DNA of 64,000 nucleotides, from contig NC_083638.1 of assembly GCF_963576545.1 (NCBI RefSeq), forward strand, positions 10,424,522-10,488,521, in the 5' to 3' direction. Under the pieces are notes generated by a model, which saw only the letters and a program-made list of their open reading frames with translations, was not told where the DNA came from and did no database searches. Shown in pieces: positions 12,081 through 25,984 of this stretch; position 1 is the first letter of the stretch, and the number at the start of each line of letters is the position of its first letter. Position numbers and translations under genes: made by a program. The DNA comes from Limanda limanda (taxonomy: Eukaryota > Chordata > Actinopteri > Pleuronectiformes > Pleuronectidae).

Positions 12081-15000
12081 CCTTATTGACAGTGAATTAG
12101 GAGTTTGAATGGAATAACGTTACTTAATTTGGTTTAACCTTCAATGTACATCAGTGATGTAGCTCCATGGTAACGAACAAAGTCTCTGGAGGAGTCTTGA
12201 CAACTGATCATTATGTATTGTTCCTTATAATATATTTTGACTGTCAATTTTCATGAGAAAATGTTAATTAAGGCAAAAATACCATGATCAGAGTTGTGTT
12301 GTGCTGTAGTATCCAAGCAACAGTTCACAATATTTAATCTACTTAAATGTGATATTGAGAGAAAGTGATGAGGCCTACACAGTTTGAATTCATGTTTTGT
12401 ATTCTCTTCAAGGATTTAATCATTTTATCAACATGAAGCAAAACATATAAAAAGAAATTGTATCTACTGCAATGATTCCCATAATTAATTCATTACCACA
12501 GGCCAACCTGAAAATCACACTCAAAAGTCCAGCACTTGCTTTGCCTTCAAACTGATCTCTCCTTCTTCCTCCTCCTCTTCCTCTGTATCTCATTCACATT
12601 CAATCCTTTCTTTTATTCTCTTTTCATTGTCTTTATCTCTCTTATGTTCCCTCTCTACCTCCAACCTCCCCTCCGTTCTGTCTCTTTGCTTTGTTCCTCT
12701 CTCCTCCGTTCCATCAGCCTTGTTTTGTCTCCTTCCCTCATTCACACTGACGGCTGCATCTCTAATAACTATTGATGGACGGTCACAATTTTTCTTTTTT
12801 TCCCTCTTTTCTTCCTGACTCACGTTTACCTGTGGGAGCTGCTTAGGCCCTACAACGTGCGTGATGAATGGAAGATCAAATGCAATGAGGTATCCTCAGA
12901 TTTTGTCTTTCCCAACATTCTCGGAGGAGAGGAGCAGGTACGCTGGGAAGAAAAAGTCACTTAGAAGTGATCTTTTAATGCTTTAGGATGTCGGGAGACT
13001 TTACTGGTTTCTGATTTTGTAATTCTGCATTTTTGCCATCAAAAGGCTGTGTGCACGAATTTAATAGAAGCGTTTAGATTAAGACGAGGTATCAGCTAGT
13101 TGAAAGGCACTGGTATACACTGTGTTGCTGTTTGAACACTGGCCATCGGAGAATACAGCCTGCTGATTCTCCCCTCTTCTGACGTGTGGTTTCATGTGAT
13201 CACTTTCAAGTCTGAGACCCTTTCCCATGACTGAATATCACACAAAGTCTTTTATTTCTTCCAACAGTATCAACAGGGGCCACACTGCTTGTGGCAATAC
13301 AAGCTTAACACGGGTCGGCTTGTGTACTTTCTTTCTGTAACATTTGTAGCAAATCTGTGTCTTACAGTTTGTGCTCATCTGTAGGTCAACCGTCAAAATA
13401 GCAGTGAGTGGGAGACTCGGAGGAGACAGCGCCGTAGAAGTTTCACTTGTATCACCGTGAGCTGTTAACATGTAGTCACTTGTTCACTAAATGTCACTCA
13501 TGTATATGCATGACACCATGTGCATGATTTAGGTGTTTCTGAGACTCAGACAAAACGCTTGTTATGCACAGATTAGAAACATAGCCCCACTATATAAACA
13601 GCAAAACCTTTCCTTGACGAGGAACGTCTGTCCTTTTTCCTCCGCTCACCCAGCCGGTCGGGTCGAGGCCGATGGCCGCCCACGCCTGGTCTGCTTCTGC
13701 TGGAGGTCTCTTCCAGCTAATGAGGAAGTTTTCTGCCAAAGTGCTGCTCATTGGGTGAACTTTGGTTTTCTCTATAATAAGGTCTCGTCCTTAATATATT
13801 ATGATTCAACACTTAAAACGGAATTGAATTAAATATGTCCCGAACATCCACTTCCCCAGATCTGTCTGTATTGCCATGTATTTTGTAAAGCACTTTTCAA
13901 CCTTGTGTAAGTAAGTGCCAAATCCGGCAAAATGTTGCCATCATCAGGTGGGTCGGGGTCTTAAAACTTTGCCAAAAATCGATGATGGTCTTAAAGGCTT
14001 CTTCCCTTTGTCTCCTTGGCTCACTGTTATTGATAGAAACATATTTAGTGTAATACAAAACACTTGCTACATCTCATATATCTCCTGCCTTTTGCAACCA
14101 GAGACTAAATCCGGTTTTGCCCATAGTTGCTGGATCTCCACTATATATATATATTTATGTTTCTTTTCCATCCCACAGCTTCTAGAATTGTTTTACACTG
14201 TTGTTTCTAAAGTATGCTGATTGTTTAAGAATAGCTATGCAGGTGGGGTTATTAAAAATTTAACTTCATGCTATTGAAGAAAAATAGATTATTAAGCATT
14301 TTTTATCTGTGTGCAGCCCTCATCCCTTTTCTACCAGCTTAGTCAGAGGGACTGCTTGGTCTTGTTCTATAATTCTTACATTCCTATGAATAATGGAGGA
14401 GACTTTCAGAGTGAAGGTGCATCCTGAAGCCCAAGGTTCCCAATTAGACGCATGGATTGGTGCCAGAGCACATGTTTCTCCACTGTATTTGTTGGCACTT
14501 TTGAGATATACCCCTCCTGAAGAATTAATGAAACCAACAAACAAAGCAGCGCTTGCCACAGATATTTCATGCTGCCTTCACAAATTTGCCACTGTGCGGC
14601 AAGAGATTGTCACATAGTGGGCCTGCGTGCTGCTGTTTCTCTAAATGGCTGAAGGAGCACAAACACGGCGTCTTTGTATTTGTTTTGCTGCGTGATAGCG
14701 CTAAGTAGATTAATCCAAACTGTTTGTCATCAACAAACACCGTCCGTGTGAGTCCCAGGGCAAAGGTCGCGGCGGGTGTCACCCCGGCGGAGTTTTACAG
14801 AAGCAAAAGTCAACAAATCACAGTAAAGAAGCTTTAATCCCTTTTCATCCAAGTCGAGCAATAGGTCCGCACACAATTCAAGTGTCGGATGTTTTTTCTG
14901 TATCTCGTCAGGGTTCTGAGCTCCGCATTGTGAACAGCTGTGGCTTCGGCAAAATGTAGCCGGTGCCCCTCACAAATGGACAATAGACTTAAACTGCGTG

Positions 15001-16057
15001 AGAGTTCAGTGAGGTCGTGTTCATTTTATATTTATAAAGAAGCCGTGGCTTGTTCCTTAAAGGAATAAAGCATGAACTAGTTTGGATTGCTACTGCGTCT
15101 GCACAAGTCAGAGAACGCAAACTCCCATGGAGCACAGCGGCTACCTGCAGGACACGTCGGGACAAAACTTTGGAGAGGAAATTAGTTTTTGGTCAAGTGC
15201 TGCCAGGAAGCATCTTCTGTTGACATCCTCGTGGCATAATTTCAGGTTTAGTTGTGCGTTGTTTTCCCCTTTATTTTGTTTTTGCATATTACATGATGTC
15301 TCCTGTTGTTCGGTTCAGCGCAACAACATCGCCATTAAAAGCATTTGTGTGTTTATGTGCCTGGAGGAGATTAATTATTAAAATACTCCCATCATTCATT
15401 AACAATTAAATAAGAACGACTTACAAAACAACTGAGTTGCTGCGAATAGGTAAGCAATTAATACATTTGAATGGTTTGTAATTCGAAGTGTGTGGGGTAA
15501 TTTTGAATGCAGAGGGTTTTTTTCCCAGCATAGCACCTTAGTGTCTGCCGGTTGGAAAATTATCTCCAGTGAATTAGGTTCAAATCAGGCGAGAGTTGCA
15601 CATTAGCGACTATGTTTTGGGGAAAAAAGCAGCGGCATGTGGATATCCCACTAAGTTGTTGCATTGCGGCTGAAGTGTGGCTTCAATTATGGCTGCAGAA
15701 ACCATTTGTTTGAATTTGGGGAAGGCTGTGGCCGTGGTTCTAGCCTCAATGTTTCAGCACCGACTGCTGCTAATGAGACGGGTCAGGATAACAGTGCACC
15801 AGTGTAGTGCAGGTAAACACATGCCACTCACCATCCCGGCTCAGCACCATTACCGGGCACATTGTCCAGCAGAATTAAATGAACATTACGCTGACACATA
15901 AAGCTTCCAGGCAAAGTTGTGGCTCTACTGCAAATCTGATGTATATAAATATATCTGAGCTGCATTACGTTTCTTCCAATAGTGATTTCTCATGCTAGGA
16001 AAATTGTTGCTAGAATCTAATTGGTGAGAGGCTGGATTCTAAAGTCAAGTGGTCACT
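12081..16057. other. No supported gene; unique-looking sequence with weak exon and enhancer candidates
   Basis: 12540-12800 is pyrimidine-rich low complexity. 12834-12964 is an open stretch beside a polypyrimidine tract, discussed as a weak exon candidate. 13870-13905 has a fragment (TGTAAAGCACTTTTCAACC) like the tail of common fish SINE/LINE repeats. 14320-14620 is low in simple repeats and open on both strands, with CAATTAG near 14440 and GAATTAATG near 14521. 15660-15900 contains TTCAGCACC at 15753, a half-site of the REST/NRSF motif without its other half. None of this establishes a gene. Confidence 0.45.
14320..14620. promoter_or_regulatory. Candidate conserved non-coding segment
   Basis: Seen: a 300-bp stretch free of simple repeats, open for 79 codons on the minus strand and 74 on the plus strand over almost the same interval. 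It has AT-rich homeodomain-type words CAATTAG and GAATTAATG. Open frames on both strands with no recognisable domain fit sequence low in stop triplets for non-coding reasons. Calling it an enhancer is inference only. Confidence 0.2.
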
Positions 16058-16081
16058 AACACACACACACAAACACACACA
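16058..16081. repeat. (CA)n microsatellite, interrupted
   Basis: Two short runs of AC repeats are separated by an AAAC interruption, about 24 bp in all. Confidence 0.9.
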
Positions 16082-16479
16082 TAAACTCACATTGTCTCCA
16101 CAAAGTCAATAAGACAATTAATATGCCCTCCGAGACACACAAATGGGCAGAGCGAGAAAATGCTGACAATCTTTGTCTTATACAATATTCCTCCAACCTA
16201 ATTATAATGTAAGAAGACGTCGGACACGTCGTAAAGTCTGTTGATTACTCTATTAAAGCTGTTTCAAAATGGCCATCTTGATAATCACACGCTGGACGAT
16301 TTTATAGCGTCTGACCACATCTGTTTTTTTGGTTTTCCTGAGAATTTTTATTGATACTGACAATTACGTGCAAACACATTGTGGCGTTGACTGAGAAATA
16401 TGATAGTCAATGTGTCTGCTCTTCTGAAGGCTGCTCACCGTCCTTAGACCTACAGCCAAGGTCAGTTATCACTGGCCTC

Positions 16480-16545
16480 TTCAATCCAATTCATTTTTAT
16501 TTGTACAACACCCAATCATAACATACATTATCTCCAGGGTCGAGA
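16480..16545. repeat. Fragment resembling a teleost LINE/SINE tail
   Basis: The words CAATCCAATTCATTTTTATT, then GTACAACACCCAATCATAAC and CATTATCTCCAGG, resemble from memory a common fish repeat end that reads as TTTTATTTGTATAGCGCC followed by AATCATAA and a CTCAAGGCACTTTAC box. Only this edge is recognisable; the usual continuation is missing after about 16545, so it is a short decayed fragment. Family name not assigned. Confidence 0.45.
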
Positions 16546-16722
16546 CCTCAGATTATGACAGGGACAAAGCTTTGCGCCCGGCGTCAGAAAAAGTCCCTTT
16601 CAGCAGCGTAACCCATCTGAGCCAGACCCGGCTGGGCGTCCGTCTGGTTGGGAGGAGAGAAATGATGGAGAAAAAAGGGTGGGAAAGGAGGAGGAGAGAG
16701 GGAGAGAAAAGGGTGAGACAGC

Positions 16723-16726
<4 letters not shown>

Positions 16727-16762
<36 letters not shown>
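16727..16762. repeat. (CT)n microsatellite
   Basis: A near-pure CT run of about 36 bp with one TTT interruption. Just upstream, 16660-16715 is rich in GGAG/GAGA purines on the same strand, so purine and pyrimidine tracts adjoin and could pair as an imperfect hairpin. Several overlapping 60-90 codon frames here come only from the repeat. Confidence 0.93.
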
Positions 16763-19700
16763 GGCTGCCCTGCAACCATGGCGAATAACGGCCGCCGTCG
16801 CCCTTTGTAGGTTAGGCGAATTACACAACGTGTCATGTTGGTCGTGTAGCAGGTAGCAGGGCCCGTGGGAGATTGAGTGGCTTTAATTACATTTCTCTTG
16901 CTGGCCGTTGAGGAGAAAGGAATTAAATGGGACTGTTTTCTTAATCAGCTCTTGCTCTGTGGGTAACCACCCTAGCTTTCCAAATGAAAAAGTGCATCCA
17001 AGCGTAAACTCTGTGCTGCATCCAGTCATGCTCATGCGGTAAACAATGGCGTGTGTGTCTGTGTGTGTGTACTTGCGTGCAGTGTATTTTGAGTTTTTTT
17101 GAAGATGGACATTTATTGCCATTTCTGTGCCCCTGTTCAGAGCGGGCTTTATTTCATCCATGGAGTTTGATGGAAATGTGTTTTTATTGATTGCTGTCCA
17201 AGGAAAGTGAACAGATGTTGGCAGTGGTGCTGAAATATTCTCAACATGAGGAACATGAGGCTTTTGTGTGCGAGCAGATAGATCTCAGGGCTGGGGCAGG
17301 ACGAAGAATGGCTTGGAATGCATGACTCACCGGACGTACAAAGCTTATTACAGAAATATAACAGACAACTGCAACAGTGAGAAAGCCAAGCCAATAAACA
17401 CTGCTCCTTCTAGCTGCTTCTCCCCATTTTAACCCCTGCTCTGTTTACTGCATTTCCTGTTATGCAACTGCCACTCATCTCCGTCATCTAATGCTTCCCC
17501 CTGTAATTCTTTACTCTTTTTTTTTTTTATTTTTCACTTCAATTTAATCCCTTTTTTTTATTACAATTTCCACTTTGCTCTTTCCGTGGTTTCAGCATCC
17601 ATTTTTCCCGTGGATGCACTCTGAGATGGTCGAGCTGCAGCCGTGAATTTACTGCCCCATCAGGTGCTTCTAATGTATAAAGTAGAGCATATAATGGTTA
17701 TTGAACAGGAGAGAGTTATGGTGTGTGGTATTTATATCCTTGGCCCCTGAGTCCGATAACATGATATTGAGATTGAGCTGCCCGCCAAGCACAGGGTGAT
17801 TCGAGGAATACAGGACACTCCACGCACACGTAGTAAAAAGCGGATCCTATAAATGAAAGAGGGCCGGTGTGGTATGAGATAAGAAGGTCCAGGGGTAAGG
17901 TATTAATTCTGATGTATTATGCCACGGTATCACAGGTCAAGAAAGATGTGAAGGATGACGTCTCGACCTTTAATCTGAAGCCGGTGTCGAGGTCAAATTT
18001 GATGAGGCTCGACCTTGTTCCCTAGAGTAGAGAAGGCAAAGAAGCCAATAAAAGTTAAATCTCTCGGGGGTGAGGGGCGGCGGCAGCGGCTGGAGGCGAA
18101 GTAAGAAATAGACATTGGTGTGTGTTCCCGTGCACAGATGTATACACTGTGCGTGCACGCGTGTGTGTGTGTCCAATAGCAGCAGAGGTGTGTTTGTAAA
18201 CACCAGGCGGGAACCCGAGAGGCGGCTGCTCCTGTGTTCGGTGCTGACACTAAGAGAGAGGTGCCACAGTCTGGATCAATAGCACAAGTGTCGGGTAAGA
18301 GACACAAACAGAAGGCAGTGTATGAAGAGCAACAGAGGGGAGGAAGTTAAAAACAAAGCTAAAGCTGTGTGATATAAATGATTTGAGAAGCCGATTGTGG
18401 CAGAAAAGAGAAAATAAACCACTGTGGTTCAGGTTTTTAGACAGAAAAAGCAGCTGCTGTTGAACAGCTCTACTGCAAAGTGTTGCAATTTGTATGAAAA
18501 CTGCTTCTGATGAAGGACGCACAAACAACTGACACAGTTTGACCTTGCTCGAAAAATTAATGGCACGTGTCACTGGACACGTCGCACGATATCAATCTCA
18601 GACTATGACAAAGGGCCCGACTGTGACACCTTGAGGGTTATGAAGATTATTTTTTTTGCTACCTGCCGTAAATTACTCTTCAAATAAAACAAAATATGAG
18701 ACGGAAAGTGAATAATGAAAAGGGCACTCTGTAAGCTGGTGGAGAAACCTCAGATAGAGGATGTCAACAGAGTGAAATACTGGGACAAAAGCTGCCTCGG
18801 TGACACTCAGTGCCTTTTCTTCTGGCAAAGTTAAAGTGGGTTGGCTTGATTCTGGGCCGTATTTCTTGGGATGCTCACAAACAAATAATTTTCGTCTGCC
18901 AAGCTCGCAGAGTGATGTGTCAGTGGTGTTTATCACTGGACAGAGGGAAATTTGCTTCACAATATCTTCAGAAAAATAAATCCTGGCAGTCACTCCTCCA
19001 GAAGAAAAATATGTCCACAGAGGACGCCATGCTTTATTGATTATGCTGAAATAAATAATACAGATATTATGTTCGCTTGTAGCCAAACAATGATGTATAG
19101 GGACGGTGTGTGCGAGTCAGAAGTAGGGAAACAGAGAGCCTGTGGGCAGAGACTCTGTCTGTGCTTTTCTATTATCCTAGTGCATCTTTTTTTGTGTTTG
19201 CATGTAATGTGTTTGGATGGCAGCGGTTTCATCAGTGGGAATGGATTCAGAATCGCCCAGGCAGTGCCCAATTTCAATTATCCCTTGGTCAGTTATAGCA
19301 TCTAAAAGATGAAAACGCCTCCATCCTCAAAGCCATTTCCCCAGTATTTTCTGTTGTTTTTTTGCACAGCCTCTGGATTAGTTGACGTGTGCTGGGCTCG
19401 TCTCCCGATTTGCTTTCATTTCATCCTCCCTTCAACCATCCGAATGACCTGCCGCCCCCCCCCCAGTGCCTTTCTTTCATATACTCCTTCCCTCTTAAAT
19501 CCTCGTTCATGCAGGGTTAGTTGACCCAATCAGCCGAGCAAGCATATTATCGCGCGTGCCTCTGTTTTTTTCTATATGGTAATACATTTATCGTCCATTT
19601 CCCGTGTGATATATCTGTTTGCAACGTGCACATTTCTTCTTTCAGAACAAATACTGACACTCTCTCCACGTCGATGTGCATTTACAATCACTCCACGAGA

Positions 19701-22018
19701 CGAAATTCACAATTTGCTTTTGCTCTATAATCAAACACATGAAACAGCCACTTTAAGTCATTTTGAGTCAGTTGTAATTACAAGTACTGACATGCATCCC
19801 TGCATCCCAAATAAATAAAAAGATCAGCAGCTAATAATGTCAGTGGTGTTAAAATACAGTTCGCAAATGGCCAAAATGCTTTGCTGTCATCCTGCCAGTG
19901 TCATTTAAATCTCATGAATTTGTATGACACTCAAATTACATTTATTTCGAGTCATCTGCGCCCACATCATCATAGAATGGACAAATGTATTTTGAAAACC
20001 AATCTGGATAACAACCCCGATGAGTTGTACCAACTAAATTTAGGTCAGGTCAAAATAAACGCTGTCAGTCATCACAATATTTACATCAAATCCAAGTTGC
20101 TATTACACTATGAATATGTATTTTTTATAATTGTGTTGATTGCAGTTTTCAAACAAATAGCTGCAGGCTCACTTGCCCCATATCCCCGGCTACTACAACA
20201 CTTTTTTGCCGTCTCCACTTGAAACACTTGTTAAAAGTTTAGCCGCTTTGCATAACATGTTCAAGTTCTCTGTTTCTCACACATCTGCCTCCACTCGTGC
20301 TCTGCCCCACTCGTTCCTCTCTTGTCTAAGTGAATATGCATTCCCGAGTTAGGGCCTGAAGAGCGAGGTTGACCCCGGAGGCCGCTTTCGAGATGCGCGG
20401 CGGCGGACAATTATCACCACTTTTGAAACAACAAACAACTTCAGCTTGTCAGCATCCCGACCTGTGTGTGTCTGTGATGCTACAGCCCACCGTTACTAGA
20501 CGAGTTCCTCCTACGGCTGCCGCGATCGGTCAGACCTAGATATCATACTTGAGCTTAACAATAAGATATTTTTAATTGCCGTCCTTTCTCCTGAGAGAAG
20601 TGCGTACGCGCCGGCCCACCCGAGCTCAGGCAGGAGGCGTCGGGTGATTTTTGAGTTTAGCCTGCTCTGGCAGCCGATTTTGCAATGAGATTCAAGAGTA
20701 GACTCTGTGTGTTGTCACAACCCGCTGCGAAGCCTTAAGAAGACAAGCTTATCCTGGTTCCCATAAGCCCCCTTAGACAGAAATCAATACCCTGTCTTCC
20801 CTCACAATACTGACCCAAATTAAATAGAAAATCCATGGAGATGTAAACTGAGGAAAACAAAAACAACGGAATGAGGAAATTGATTCGGGAAAATATACGC
20901 GGGGTGGACATATGATGGCACAAACATCATTATGGCCGTCGATATATAAACTAGCTCAATCACTCTGAGGTCAGCTCAATGATTATAGACACAAATAATT
21001 CGGATTTGTGAGCATATTGTTGAGGAGTGAGAGCAGTGATCGCTCGGGGAAACAAAGCAGATGCAGGTTATGGAGAAAAATGCATGAGACATACACATGT
21101 GGAGTTCATGAAACATTTTGGTTTGGCTTTCTTGATATCAATCCACTGCTTTGTTGTCTTTTTGTTATGTCTTTTTATTTCACTTCTCAGAACGAGAGCA
21201 AAACACACCGGATTCTGTCCGGTCTCAGTTCCTGACCAAAGGCCAGTGTGTGAACAACCAGGGTCCGCGCTCTGTCCACTCGCACGTTTGTTATTTCTCA
21301 AAGGTGTTTGCAGGCCAGAGTAACAATGTGACAAAGACCAACAGCAGCAATAATTACTGACTCGCCGGATGTCACTCTCAAAGCCGAATAGCCTCTCTAA
21401 CACGCTTCATAGTGGCCAATCTTGCTCAGCTCTTTGTCAGTTTCATTTCCTTTTTTTCCCCCGGGAGTTTCAGACGAGGGCTTTGAACAAAAGACCGGAG
21501 GTTGCTCTATGAGGACGGGCCAATCTGTGGCTGTTTTTCTATCTTAAATGAGGGGTTAATTCTTCTATTATATATTGTTACCTGTCTAATATTTGACAAA
21601 CCTAAGTTGACTGGTTTTAAGGAGACACATTATACTCATAACCAGGTTCATAACTTTAAGTGGGGATAATACGTGAAAAGGTTTATCTGCAATTTTCTCA
21701 AACTGTCACACTGTCCATTGCTGAAGCTCCTCTCTTCAGCCTCTGTCAGAAACACTTGGTTTTAGCTCTTTAAGGCTCTGCTTACGATACAGCCCATTCC
21801 TCTCTGATTGGCCGACCTGCTCACTTTTTTCTATATCATGCTGCTAGTACTTAAAGGAAATGTCGAGCTAAGAGTAATATGCACAGAATGTATGTAGGTT
21901 AATCTTATGACAATACTACATATCTGGGATGGTACAGAATATTCCTACGGGACTCTGAAGTATACTTGGTGGTTATTGGGCCAGAAGACGTGCAGTGTGT
22001 AGCTAGCGCATCTCTCAG

Positions 22019-22022
<4 letters not shown>
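16763..22022. other. No gene seen; unique-looking sequence with a CpG-richer patch
   Basis: Only short ORFs, including a 137-codon minus-strand frame at 18673-19086 with no recognisable domain. 20340-20410 and 20510-20660 have more CpG than the surroundings (for example GATGCGCGGCGGCGG and GTACGCGCCGG) but are small, with no TATA box or start-site context I can defend. Short (TG)n patches occur near 17050 and 18160. No RNA gene or transposon was recognised. Confidence 0.45.

Positions 22023-22082
<60 letters not shown>
22023..22082. repeat. (TG)n microsatellite, about 30 units
   Basis: Uninterrupted TG dinucleotides for about 60 bp. A minus-strand frame reading His-Thr repeats across it is an artefact. 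Confidence 0.98.
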
Positions 22083-22085
<3 letters not shown>

Positions 22086-25000
22086 CCTGATCGACACGCT
22101 GAATAAACTTTATAATTTGCAGCACATCGTCCTGTTGGTTTAACTTTTATACAAACGGTACAAATCAAGACATTCTGTTCTCGCTGCACAGAACCCTATA
22201 CAACAACAGTGGAGTGAAGAAAGTCTGAAAGGCTTCATAGATCTCCTTTAAGGGTTAAGGTTAGGGAAGCAACTTTAAGTTTACACAGGCTGCTGAGTTA
22301 TAACCATCTTGAGGGGGAAAGTGCCCTGTACCCGTTTTTTATTCCACCAACACTGATCCTTTATTAATAGCTGTAGCCACCATAAATAATGATTTTGCCT
22401 CGAGGTCCAGTTTATCCAGCAGGTCCTCGCACCTAAGCAGCAAAATAGGTCATTTGTTACTGCATTTTTTAAGAGGGCCCACATGCGTATTTCAGAAACA
22501 AGCTCATATTAGTGTTTTCTGATGATCAGGTAAAGGAGTTAATGTCAAAACCAGCATGTGGAGTAAAATCAAGGATTATCGAAGGAGCAATTTACAGTTT
22601 TACTTAAACGGTCTCATAGAAACTGTGGATAGTTACAACATTATGACTTTGTGTCATAGGTTTTATGTTAGAAGCTAAAAAAATGTAGATTATTTTAACC
22701 ATCAATTTAAAAAAATATAAATAAAGTTTAAAAAAATGGGGCAGTTTACGTAGACCTTTGAGGATGAAGTCAACATCCGCTTACCAGACCTCGTCTTCAG
22801 ATGTGGCTGCAGAACTGAGACACAGATTGTGTTGCTTCCAGTTTGGGGAATAAGATTGAAAAAAGCTACACTTTGAACTCTGTCTCACTTTCCTTCTTCA
22901 GAAATTTGTAAATTAAAACCAGTTTGTCCAGGTTTTTCCGCCGAACCTCCATGAATAACCATGAGATCAGACTGTGAATTAATATTCTGATGTAGATAAG
23001 ATTTACATCTGCTCCATCTTGAGGGAACTACAGATAAAAACCGCTCCTCTGCAACACGCTTCAGAGGCCGTGAGTCCTTTTCCTCTGGCTATCTCGATAG
23101 AAAAGATTATCAGAGGGGATTTTCTAGGTCTTAGAACACAAGTCTCTCTCAGGGGTTTACTCCTGCCAAACCTTTTCGTGAAGAAAATACACTGCACTTG
23201 CAGGATAATTGAAGTTTTTAACACCGGAGTCCGGGCTGCATGTCTCTGAAGATGAAGCACACATCTGAATTGTGGCGTTGGATAATAAGTGAAACGTCAC
23301 AAACGCAGTAATACAGACAGCTTTTGAAGTCAGGAAGGATCTATTAAGTCACTGACACACTAGACAAGAGGCTATTCAGGGAAATAAATTGGTGATTTAG
23401 GCAGGCATGGCTCAACCCATTCCTGGCATGTCATAAAAATCAGACATCTTCACGAGACACTTGAAAACTCTCCTTGAATCGCTGACAGAATGAGGACCCG
23501 GCATAAATAATTAGAGGAGTTCTCCACATGTTTGTCATTAGGAGTGGAGGGAAGCGTGGCGCGCCAGGCTACAGATTCGGAGACATAAAGATGATTCCAC
23601 TTGAAATAATGGACTGAACTGGAGCAGACATGACAGTGCTTCAGACGGAAAATTATAGAATAGAGGAGAAATTCAGTCTTTCCACAGCTGTGTGTCACTC
23701 TGGATCTTTGAGTGGCACTGGCACATTATTGTGGTGTCAGGACTGAAATCTTCCCCCCCCCCCTTTTCTCTCCCTCCAAAACTAGCACAGGTCCCTCGGG
23801 GCCAAAAGGGAGATGGCTTCAAATTGATAATCACCAGTATTCATTATCGTGGTTCCTGGATTTACTCTTGAGTTCATTTCCTAATTACTTGATTATGTAT
23901 CGAAAATTATTCATTAATGTTTTCAACTTGCAACAGTTTTATACAAGTCATTAATTACTTTGAGTGTCTCTCGATAAGTAATGATTGGTTTCTTCTCTGA
24001 TAGGCTTCACCCCCCCCCCCCCAACACACACACTCAGATGATTCCTTGTCAGATGAAGACACATTGTTTCACATCAAACATTCTCCATTATATTGATGCA
24101 ATATAATCATTTGATTTAAACTCATAACATAGAGATCACTTGCATCGTTTTATATGGGACCAACTTCACCATGATTCTTTCGCCCTTTTTTTGGGGGGGG
24201 TGGGGGATGGATGATCAAGTCAGATTTCACTTTTGTCACCAAACTTCCTTTTGAATATATCATGTCAAATAATAAAAAAGCCAAAATTATACTTAAAGGT
24301 TTCTCTGTTAACACTGTTCATCCAAAAATATGAATTAATTTATATTAATTAATATTATTGCAGAAAGAAAGAAACAACAAACAGTAGTTTCAAAACTGTT
24401 TCTTATAACAAATATATATTTATAAAATAACCAACTTACTGTATGTTAACAGTTACAGCCGAAGATTCTCGCTACAGATGAATAATTCTCAATTTAATTT
24501 ACTGTTGATTCACAGGATGACCTTTAAGTTGAACCCCTGTTTTTTTCCCTTTACATTTATGAATGTGAATATAAATGTTTGTATATTAACAGAAAAACCT
24601 TATGAGGAAAGGCAAAGCCACACAATTTAAATACCGAGGTACGGAGAGAACAAAATGTTTTGGCTTCACCTGTGGGAGCTGTCATGTCGTCCATCATTAT
24701 TTAGTCCATCGGCAGCATGAGCTGTGTGTGACACGTTTACTGGCGTAAATATATTTTCAGAGTAGAAAGAAACAGAGACACAGAGAGCATTAGCTTGTTT
24801 ACTAGCTAATGTCACATGGAGTGGGAGGATTCCAACAAGGTATTTCTCCATAACGAGTATGAAATCACAGTAGCGTCCATATTGAAATGTCAAATTATAA
24901 ATGGATGTGGATTATGGCATACAATTTAAAATGACTTAAACGAGCCTCAGTCTTCTCTAGATAATCTCCCGTTATGTAAAACCTGCACAATGTGCCTCCA

Positions 25001-25984
25001 GGACATCAAGGTTCCATTGGGTTTGAGTAACGGCTAAATTACTGGTCTATTTTGACAGTGTTAAAATGCCTGTTATTTTAAGCTGAATGGCAGCCAGAAT
25101 CCCATAACTGTAGAAATGATACAGTACTCTAATGAAATAACGTAAAAGAAATAGTCGTTCTTAAAAACCTCGAGGGCGACGGCAGCTAAATCACTGAACG
25201 TCTGTAAATTTTGTGCTTTCGATGAAAAAATTTAAAATCACAGAAACAATTTATTAGTGCATGTGTTATTTCTGATTAACTCTCTTATCTTGTTTCCAGT
25301 AAAGAAAAAGACCAAAAAAAAGAAGAAAGAAGACAGAGCCACGATGCCTTGTGATTGCTTTTAGATTGATACTGGATTGCTGTACTTTCTTTTTAAGTGC
25401 ATTTCAAAGTATGGCAGGCCCCCCCATGGGACAACACAGATGGACTGTTTACCGTCCCCGTGTCATCTCTTATTTCCCTCATTTCACATGTTTAGTTTAG
25501 AATCCTCTCAGTTGGACATCTCTTCCCCCTTATCCTTTTTTCATTATTTAAAAATGATTCACCCCAGACATACGGCATGTGACATTCTAGGGCAGTGACT
25601 AAGAGACACATCCTCGCATCGCATGAAATGTTGACAGTTCTTAAGAGCTTTTTATTCAGCTGAAGAACCTGACATTGCGTGTGGGCAGCTGGTTGTATTT
25701 ATAGTTCTGATGATCAAAAGACCTCCTGGAAACTGTTTAAGGTGCTGATAACATAAGATGAAAACCCTTTTTTATATCTCATATTTATCTTTATGTCCTT
25801 TATTTCTTTTGAACATGTCATGTTTTTTTTTTATATTAGTTTGAAATGAAAACGTCTTAGCAACCCTGCTAAATGGCTCCTGCAAGGTTGCAGTGTTTAC
25901 AGGTTAGGAGAAGTGGTGCGAGTGTTAGAAAAGTGAAGAATAGAGTAGAACTTATTTTCTTTAGATTCAAGATTAAATAAGAAT
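22083..25984. other. No supported gene; C and G homopolymers
   Basis: AT-rich sequence with short ORFs only. Homopolymer C tracts occur near 23752-23763 and 24010-24022, and a T/G-rich patch near 24188-24206. A lysine-rich open stretch after an acceptor-like signal at 25300-25364 is treated as a weak exon candidate, not as a gene. No transposon end recognised. Confidence 0.45.

Noticed and set aside
15753..15773. REST/NRSF site
   Set aside because: The left half TTCAGCACC is perfect, but the right half (GGACAGCGCC type) is absent.
20340..20660. CpG-island promoter
   Set aside because: CpG density is raised only in two short patches, with no TATA box, initiator or downstream open frame that I can defend.
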